This document shows, in pieces, positions 59,385 to 64,000 of a stretch of 64,000 bases of DNA (positions are counted from its first letter, which is position 1; the number at the start of each line of letters is the position of its first letter). Below the pieces are notes generated by a model, which was not told the origin of the DNA, searched no databases, and worked only from the letters and a program-made list of their open reading frames with translations. The position numbers were made by a program, and so were the translations under genes. Source of the stretch: UBA2040 sp041674745 (GTDB lineage Bacteria > Bacteroidota > Bacteroidia > Flavobacteriales_D > Crocinitomicaceae); the NCBI GenBank assembly GCA_041674745.1, contig JBAYVD010000002.1, forward strand, positions 292,406 to 356,405, given 5' to 3'.

Positions 59385-61079
59385 ATGAAAGGAATATTCA
59401 TACTCATTTTCGCCTTTGCGCCCATGGCTATTTTTTCACAAGCTGGAAAAAAAGTACAATTTGTAGGGAGCGCTCGTTCCATTTTATCCAACAGCGGTTT
59501 TGAAACTCAACAGGAAGAAGATACGGTAACTTCGAGAAAATCTGCTGGCGGTTATGCTCTAATCGATTTGGGCTTTAAAATCAATCCGAATGCTTCGACG
59601 GAAATTTTGGGAATGATCCGTATCAAAAACAGTTTGGGTGGCTTTTGGGGCAGCAATGTAGCCTTTGACGTGCGCCAATTGTATGTTCGGGGTGTGGCGG
59701 GAAACGTTTTGCGATACCAATTCGGAAATATCGATTACAAGATGACACCTTACACATTTTACAACCACAATGCCGACATGCTTTTGGCCGGAACCGGTGT
59801 ATTGAAAATGAAAGAAGATATCTTGAATTATGAATCTTTTTATTCTAAAAACAATACCTGGCGTCAACAAGGTGCTGCGATTGATTTTGGTCTGAATTTT
59901 CCAAAAGTGGTGAAAGACATCAAATTTAACGGCTTTATTACTCGATTGAATCCATCGAATTTAACGAACATCTTCGAGCGTTTTTATGGCGGAGGAAATA
60001 TGATTGTTCACCAAAGTAAATACCTAACTTTTGGTCTAAATCAGGTAAGTGTTTTTGATTTAAAAGGAACAGCGTCTAGCGAAAATGCCTACAAGAATAG
60101 CGTGAGTTCCATTACCTATGACCTGAAACTAGACCAAGAAAAATGGAAAATTGGGGTAAAAGGCGAAAGTGGTATTTCCAAGGCAGGTTATGCTTTAGAT
60201 ACGAGCCAATTGGAAGACTTTTTCGCCAATACACAGTTGTACGTGAAATTAAAAAAATTGAATCTTGAAGTCGCAGCTGGCTATATGAACAATGGCGCTG
60301 ATTTCAGAAGTGCTGGAGCTCAATCCAAACGCATTAATTACTCACAATCCAATAATTTCTTTGACCGTTACACCAACAATCAAATTCAAAGAGGTATTTC
60401 TATGTACGATTTATACAATGATCCTCTTCTCTACGCCTCTTCTATTTCAACGGGGATTATGACCTATGATCCATCGGTAAACAATGCTTTACCTTATGGA
60501 ACGGCTACTTTCAATCGAAAAGGAGTTTATTCAACATTGCATTATGCCGATTCTGCTGAAAAATTAACGGCGAATGTTTCCTATTACAATTTGAGTGAGG
60601 TGCGCGGTCAAGGTACATTGAACTTGAAAAAATTCAATTACTTGAAATCGGATGTGAAAATTGATTTGGGTAAAACCTTTGCTATGAAACGGGATTTATC
60701 GATTGAAATCGGTGGATCCTATCAGCTCACAAAAAGAGAAAGTCAGATAGAATTTGAACAAGTTTCACTTACCGCTGGAGCTTTGAGTTTAGGCGGTCAA
60801 TTTGAAATCGTTGACAAACTTTATCTCTTGGCAAACGTTTATCATTTTGAAAGCAAAGGGAATGATTTGCTACCGGTTCGGAATACCAAAGATGAAATCA
60901 TCAATTTCAGCGTTTACAATACCAATCGATTTGAAAATTATTATGCAGGTGGTTTGAAATTCCAGTTTTCACCGGAAATTTACCTTTCTGCTTTTTATGA
61001 AACGAATTGGAACAACGGCAATGGATTCAATCCATACAAATTGAACCAGTTCATGATTATTTACAACATGAAATTTTAA
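59385..61079 (+). CDS. Second outer-membrane beta-barrel protein
   Basis: 564 residues, starting 2 bases after the previous stop. Signal peptide MKGIFILIFAFAPMAIFSQ. Amphipathic strands through to the end (LSAFYETNWNNGNGFNPYKLNQFMIIYNMKF, ending in F). A periplasmic plug is not evident. The strand pattern and QFGNIDYKMTPYTFYNHNADMLLAGTGVL region recall porin-like or exopolysaccharide-export barrels in Bacteroidota, but I cannot assign a family. Not obviously a paralogue of the gene before it. Confidence 0.75.
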   Translation: MKGIFILIFAFAPMAIFSQAGKKVQFVGSARSILSNSGFETQQEEDTVTSRKSAGGYALIDLGFKINPNASTEILGMIRIKNSLGGFWGSNVAFDVRQLYVRGVAGNVLRYQFGNIDYKMTPYTFYNHNADMLLAGTGVLKMKEDILNYESFYSKNNTWRQQGAAIDFGLNFPKVVKDIKFNGFITRLNPSNLTNIFERFYGGGNMIVHQSKYLTFGLNQVSVFDLKGTASSENAYKNSVSSITYDLKLDQEKWKIGVKGESGISKAGYALDTSQLEDFFANTQLYVKLKKLNLEVAAGYMNNGADFRSAGAQSKRINYSQSNNFFDRYTNNQIQRGISMYDLYNDPLLYASSISTGIMTYDPSVNNALPYGTATFNRKGVYSTLHYADSAEKLTANVSYYNLSEVRGQGTLNLKKFNYLKSDVKIDLGKTFAMKRDLSIEIGGSYQLTKRESQIEFEQVSLTAGALSLGGQFEIVDKLYLLANVYHFESKGNDLLPVRNTKDEIINFSVYNTNRFENYYAGGLKFQFSPEIYLSAFYETNWNNGNGFNPYKLNQFMIIYNMKF

Positions 61080-61082
61080 GTT

Positions 61083-62087
61083 ATGAAAAAGTCAATTCTC
61101 TATCTTTTAATTGCTATTCCGGTTCTTTTCTCTTGCAGAAAAAAGGAAGCAGATAAATTTGATGGTCCGGGATTAAACGATGTCTACGGGGCATTCTCTG
61201 TGATAACCCCGCTAGCTACAAATGTGGATTCAGTGGATTTTTCTATTGGTCAAACCGTTGTATTTACAGCTGAATTATCCAAAATAACCGATTGGGAAAT
61301 TACAATCAAAGGTCAATCTTCAGGTGCCGTGAAACGAATCGAAGGCACAAGTTCAACGATCGACGCGAGCGTTGCCACATGGTCAGGCAACACAACCGAT
61401 TTACCAATTTTCAAAGAAGAAATTTGTGATGTGAAAATTAGTTTTTCAGGAGAATCTGACACGTTGGAAACCACAATTAAAATAATTCATGCCAAACTAA
61501 ATCCTGGATTTTTAGTGGCAGATTTTGAAAGTGGTTTAAATCCAGGTTGGAGTTCTTTTATTCAATCCGGAGCGGATATGGATTTCCAAATCAAGACAGA
61601 TTCTTCAGCAGCGCAAGGAAATTCCTATTACAACATGGCGGGAACCGTTGATTGGGATTATTTGATTGGCTACCTCTATTTTCCAGCAAGTGCCTACGGA
61701 GCACCTCAATATCCATTGAATGCGAACCCGGATAACGTATATTTTAACTTAATGATTTACGGTGAACCTGGTTTGGTAAATACCATACTTCTATTTCAAT
61801 TCCAAGAAGATGAAGATGCCAACGGAGGATTCAGCAATGCTAGCGAAGACATGTATTCCCTTCAGATACCCGTGAATTGGGCAGGTTGGAAAATGGTTTC
61901 TGTAAAGTATAGCGACATTCCTTGTTTGGTCAACGGATCACCTTCGTCACCCAATGGAAACGGACAACACAATCCTGATAAAATTCAACAAATCAACATG
62001 TTAGACTTAGCCAATCCTGTTACCGGGAATGCGAAAACGAAAGTTGATTACATCCTATTTACTGAAAATGCACCGTTGAATCCATGA
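61083..62087 (+). CDS. Surface lipoprotein, possibly carbohydrate-binding
   Basis: 334 residues starting 3 bases after the previous gene. Lipoprotein signal with box VLFSC; the mature start CRKKEADKFDGPG has acidic residues close to the Cys, as in surface-exposed Bacteroidota lipoproteins. Residues ~30-135 form an Ig-like beta domain (SIGQTVVFTAELSKITDWEITIKGQSSGAVK); ~145-330 a jelly-roll-like domain (FLVADFESGLNPGWSSFIQ ... GWKMVSVKYSDIP ... VDYILFTENAPLNP), reminiscent of CBM or CIA30-type sugar-binding folds. No SusD or SusE/F family match. The likely job is to hold glycan at the cell surface. Confidence 0.75.
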   Translation: MKKSILYLLIAIPVLFSCRKKEADKFDGPGLNDVYGAFSVITPLATNVDSVDFSIGQTVVFTAELSKITDWEITIKGQSSGAVKRIEGTSSTIDASVATWSGNTTDLPIFKEEICDVKISFSGESDTLETTIKIIHAKLNPGFLVADFESGLNPGWSSFIQSGADMDFQIKTDSSAAQGNSYYNMAGTVDWDYLIGYLYFPASAYGAPQYPLNANPDNVYFNLMIYGEPGLVNTILLFQFQEDEDANGGFSNASEDMYSLQIPVNWAGWKMVSVKYSDIPCLVNGSPSSPNGNGQHNPDKIQQINMLDLANPVTGNAKTKVDYILFTENAPLNP

Positions 62088-63355
62088 GAATAGGTTATCG
62101 TTTCACACTATTATTGTCATTCATTGCGATCGGGAATTGTTTTGGACAAGATTCCTTGCGCATTCAGAATTTGAATGAAATTCAAGTCAATGAAAATCGT
62201 GTTTTCAAGCGAATGGGATTGTACGATTCGTATGACCTGAACGAAATGGCAAACATCAACGGTTTTACCCAATTGACCATTTTTGACAATACATTTTCGG
62301 ATGAAGTTTGGACATCCAAAAATTCGACTTGTGTTACAATTGCCTTGAAAGAAGAAGCCGACAATGCCTTTTTAGATGTGAAATGGAACAAAGACCAAGA
62401 AGGTTGCGACTGGGTTGGAGTCGGTTTTGGTTGGGATTTTTGGAGTTCCAAGGATATGGGACAAATTATACATGTTGCCTCTATCGAAATTGAGGTTCGA
62501 TCAAAAGGGAAAAACATTGGCAACCTGCCTTGGGCGCTTGGTTTTGAAGATTATGCCGGTGGGCAAGCCTGGACAGGATTTTCGAAAAATTTTATTCCCA
62601 ATGGAGTCATTTCAAAAGATTGGACCAAAATTCAAATTCCATTGGCCCTTTTTCCCTTCGTTGATTTTGATTGTGACCCTAGCAACATCAAGCAATTGAT
62701 TATTCAATTGTTCGCCCAAGATGAGGTAGAAATCAATGCCATTCGCATCGTACCTTTTACCGGGAAATTGAAAGAAGAAACTACCGCTACACCAGTTCAG
62801 AATTCAAGACCTAAGTTAGATGGGAAATTGGACGATTGGAAAAATTCAACCTTCACAAAAATTGGTGATGGTAGTGAGTTTTCGATTCAATACACACCGG
62901 ATTCATTGTTTGTTGCCGTTCGCGTAGAAGACACCACACCCAATTTAAATAATAAGAAAAATGGTGATCTCTGGAATGGCGATGCGATCGAAATTGCGTT
63001 TGCAACCAATCCGAATGCAAATCCGAAGCGCAAACTTTTTTTGCTGAGCGATTATCACATCGGAATCAATTGTGGTCCTCTTCCCTACCTTTGGAACTTC
63101 TCCGAAGACAAACCTTTCGATAAAGCAAAATTTGCCATGAATCCCACTGAAACAGGTTATACGGTTGAAATTGGTATTGCCATCAAAGATTTGATGAAAA
63201 AAGAGTTAGCACCTGGAATGAATTTAGGGTTTGAAATTGCGATAGATCTCGGTGACGAATCGAATAAAAGAATGGAGCAACTTCGTTGGAACAGTTCAGG
63301 AAGTGAAGGATTTCATCAAAACCCGTCACTTTGGGGAACCGTTATTTTTGAATAA
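62084..63355 (+). CDS. Two-module secreted protein ending in a CBM9-like domain
   Basis: 423 residues; its ATG overlaps the lipoprotein stop (ATGA). Signal MRIGYRFTLLLSFIAIGNCFGQ. Residues ~25-230 are a jelly-roll-like module (FLDVKWNKDQEGCDWVGVGFGWDFWSSKDM ... WTKIQIPLALFPFVDFDC). Residues 245-422 match the CBM9-like pattern: LDGKLDDWKN, VAVRVEDTTPNLN, WNGDAIEIAF, and a C-terminal GFEIAIDLGDESN with a final VIFE. Such modules bind glycan chain ends or sugars. No catalytic domain. Last gene of the operon. Confidence 0.82.
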   Translation: MRIGYRFTLLLSFIAIGNCFGQDSLRIQNLNEIQVNENRVFKRMGLYDSYDLNEMANINGFTQLTIFDNTFSDEVWTSKNSTCVTIALKEEADNAFLDVKWNKDQEGCDWVGVGFGWDFWSSKDMGQIIHVASIEIEVRSKGKNIGNLPWALGFEDYAGGQAWTGFSKNFIPNGVISKDWTKIQIPLALFPFVDFDCDPSNIKQLIIQLFAQDEVEINAIRIVPFTGKLKEETTATPVQNSRPKLDGKLDDWKNSTFTKIGDGSEFSIQYTPDSLFVAVRVEDTTPNLNNKKNGDLWNGDAIEIAFATNPNANPKRKLFLLSDYHIGINCGPLPYLWNFSEDKPFDKAKFAMNPTETGYTVEIGIAIKDLMKKELAPGMNLGFEIAIDLGDESNKRMEQLRWNSSGSEGFHQNPSLWGTVIFE

Positions 63356-63362
63356 GAGCTGA

Positions 63363-63614
63363 TTATTCTTTTATAAATTTCACTCGAGTTAATTGCCCTA
63401 TTTTGTTGTTTACTTCTGCAAAATAAAGTCCAGCATTCAAATTTGAAATATGCACTTGATTGCATGATTCTGATTCAGTTTTTTTAGCAAATATTTTTCC
63501 GTCCATTCCAATCATCTGATTCAAAAAAGTTTGTTCTATAGGCCAGTTTTTATTTGAATAGTATAAACGGAACAAATGAATTTCATCAACCAGATTATCT
63601 GATATTAAATCCAT
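63363..63614 (-). pseudogene. Remnant of a T9SS-cargo gene
   Basis: 83 codons on the minus strand that contain the end of a T9SS sorting domain (NLNAGLYFAEVNNKIGQLTRVKFIKE). No signal peptide or PNP motif is present. An in-frame stop lies directly upstream (63618). In another minus frame upstream, a stretch around 63642-63724 reads IDGSIFQAINIAESTIKFTG, which looks like coding sequence, then stops. The pattern suggests a gene broken by frameshifts or deletion rather than a short real gene. It lies next to IS21-like end repeats. Confidence 0.55.
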
Positions 63615-64000
63615 TAGTCATTGGAGATTGGCTAGGACCCTAATTCACCAACAGTTTTTCCAGTGAATTTTATTGTTGATTCTGCAATGTTAATCGCTTG
63701 AAATATCGAGCCATCTATCAACTACTTGTGCGTTGAATCTCCTTCTATGGCATATACAATTCGGTTGGATTCCTATTTCTCCACAAGCAGGCCAGGAAAC
63801 AGATGAAGTATTTGCAGATGTATCTGAATTTCTAAAAAAATTTCAACCAATACTCAAATTTTCAATTCTCCTACTAGACTGGAAATTCCGCTGAAAGTGA
63901 GCCACCCATTCCGCAGTAAAGTGAACCACCTATTCCGGAGCAAATTGAACATAGTATTCCGCTCCAAAGTGAACCACCTTTTTTACGTTTGATTTTTGAC
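63615..64000. other. Right edge: decayed DNA and IS21-like end
   Basis: 386 bases with no intact gene. 63615-63880 holds broken coding-like stretches on both strands; 63885-63978 holds four tandem repeats; 63979-64000 is unassigned and probably leads into the IS element. Confidence 0.5.
63885..63978 (+). mobile_element. End of an IS21-family element with four tandem transposase-binding repeats
   Basis: Four copies of ATTCCGnnnnAAAGTGAACCACC start at 63885, 63908, 63932 and 63956 (periods 23, 24, 24). The third is the most divergent (aaattgaacatag). Multiple tandem terminal repeats of this size bound by IstA are characteristic of IS21-family ends; the ATTCCG...AAGTGAACCAC wording is one I know from Bacteroidota IS21 elements. 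The istA/istB genes would lie beyond base 64000, which cannot be seen here. Confidence 0.7.

Noticed and set aside
63694..63895. Plus-strand open stretch reading like WIPISPQAGQETDEVF
   Set aside because: No start codon and no upstream continuation; it overlaps other broken frames on the minus strand. Too ambiguous to call a gene.
1..64000. tRNA, rRNA, CRISPR, prophage or toxin-antitoxin loci
   Set aside because: Looked for tandem spacer arrays, cloverleaf ends, integrases and small paired genes; none could be supported.

Overview
The window looks like the chromosome of an AT-rich Bacteroidota, most likely a Flavobacteriales member of the Crocinitomicaceae/Fluviicola type. That placement is inferred from gene content, not from a search. 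Supporting signs: type IX secretion (T9SS) C-terminal sorting domains (1-411, 40948-43350, remnant at 63363-63614), SprB-like and PKD repeats, DUF6702, DUF3078 and DUF4421 proteins, many lipoproteins with a SxxC-type box, almost no Shine-Dalgarno sequences, and repeated Bacteroidota -7 boxes (TAnnTTTG) just upstream of start codons. I saw no tRNA, rRNA, CRISPR array or prophage.

Layout. 1-4392: end of a T9SS cargo gene, a DEAD-box helicase, a stand-alone LytTR regulator followed by a small lipoprotein and a small membrane protein, then a gene-poor stretch with three terminator-like hairpins. 4393-14940: mostly housekeeping (cold-shock-domain protein, class IV aminotransferase, rhomboid protease, rpe, universal stress protein, CvfB-like S1 protein, pyrG, yidC). 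14998-34754: a DUF6702/M1 peptidase pair, mnmA, a DUF2089-YIP1-hydrolase operon, pepD with a DUF3820 gene, ettA, a DEAD/DEAH helicase, trxB, pcm, an acyl-CoA carboxylase subunit, an ElaA-like acetyltransferase, an M13 peptidase lipoprotein and a short unlisted 48-codon gene. 34755-45009: vWA membrane protein, DUF3078 protein, thiolase, MFS exporter, a large BNR/PKD T9SS cargo protein and two methyltransferases. 45167-48260: S9 oligopeptidase and DUF4421 protein.

48253-56051 is a divergent envelope block. On the minus strand an amidase, an MCE/MlaD protein, two iron-sulfur electron-transfer proteins, a small HAD protein and a conserved hypothetical lie almost end to end. On the plus strand is an LptD-like outer-membrane LPS assembly protein. 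Lipid transport, LPS export and peptidoglycan hydrolysis are thus encoded together.

56196-63355 is the most interesting part: five tightly packed plus-strand genes (clan GH-A glycoside hydrolase, two outer-membrane beta-barrels, a lipoprotein, and a two-module protein ending in a CBM9-like domain). It has no SusC/SusD pair and no T9SS tags. A 7-5-7 perfect inverted repeat overlaps its promoter. It looks like a self-contained glycan handling or glycan export system of a kind I do not recognise.

The right edge (63363-64000) is a decayed T9SS-cargo remnant followed by four tandem 23-24 bp repeats typical of the transposase-binding end of an IS21-family element, whose genes would lie beyond the window.
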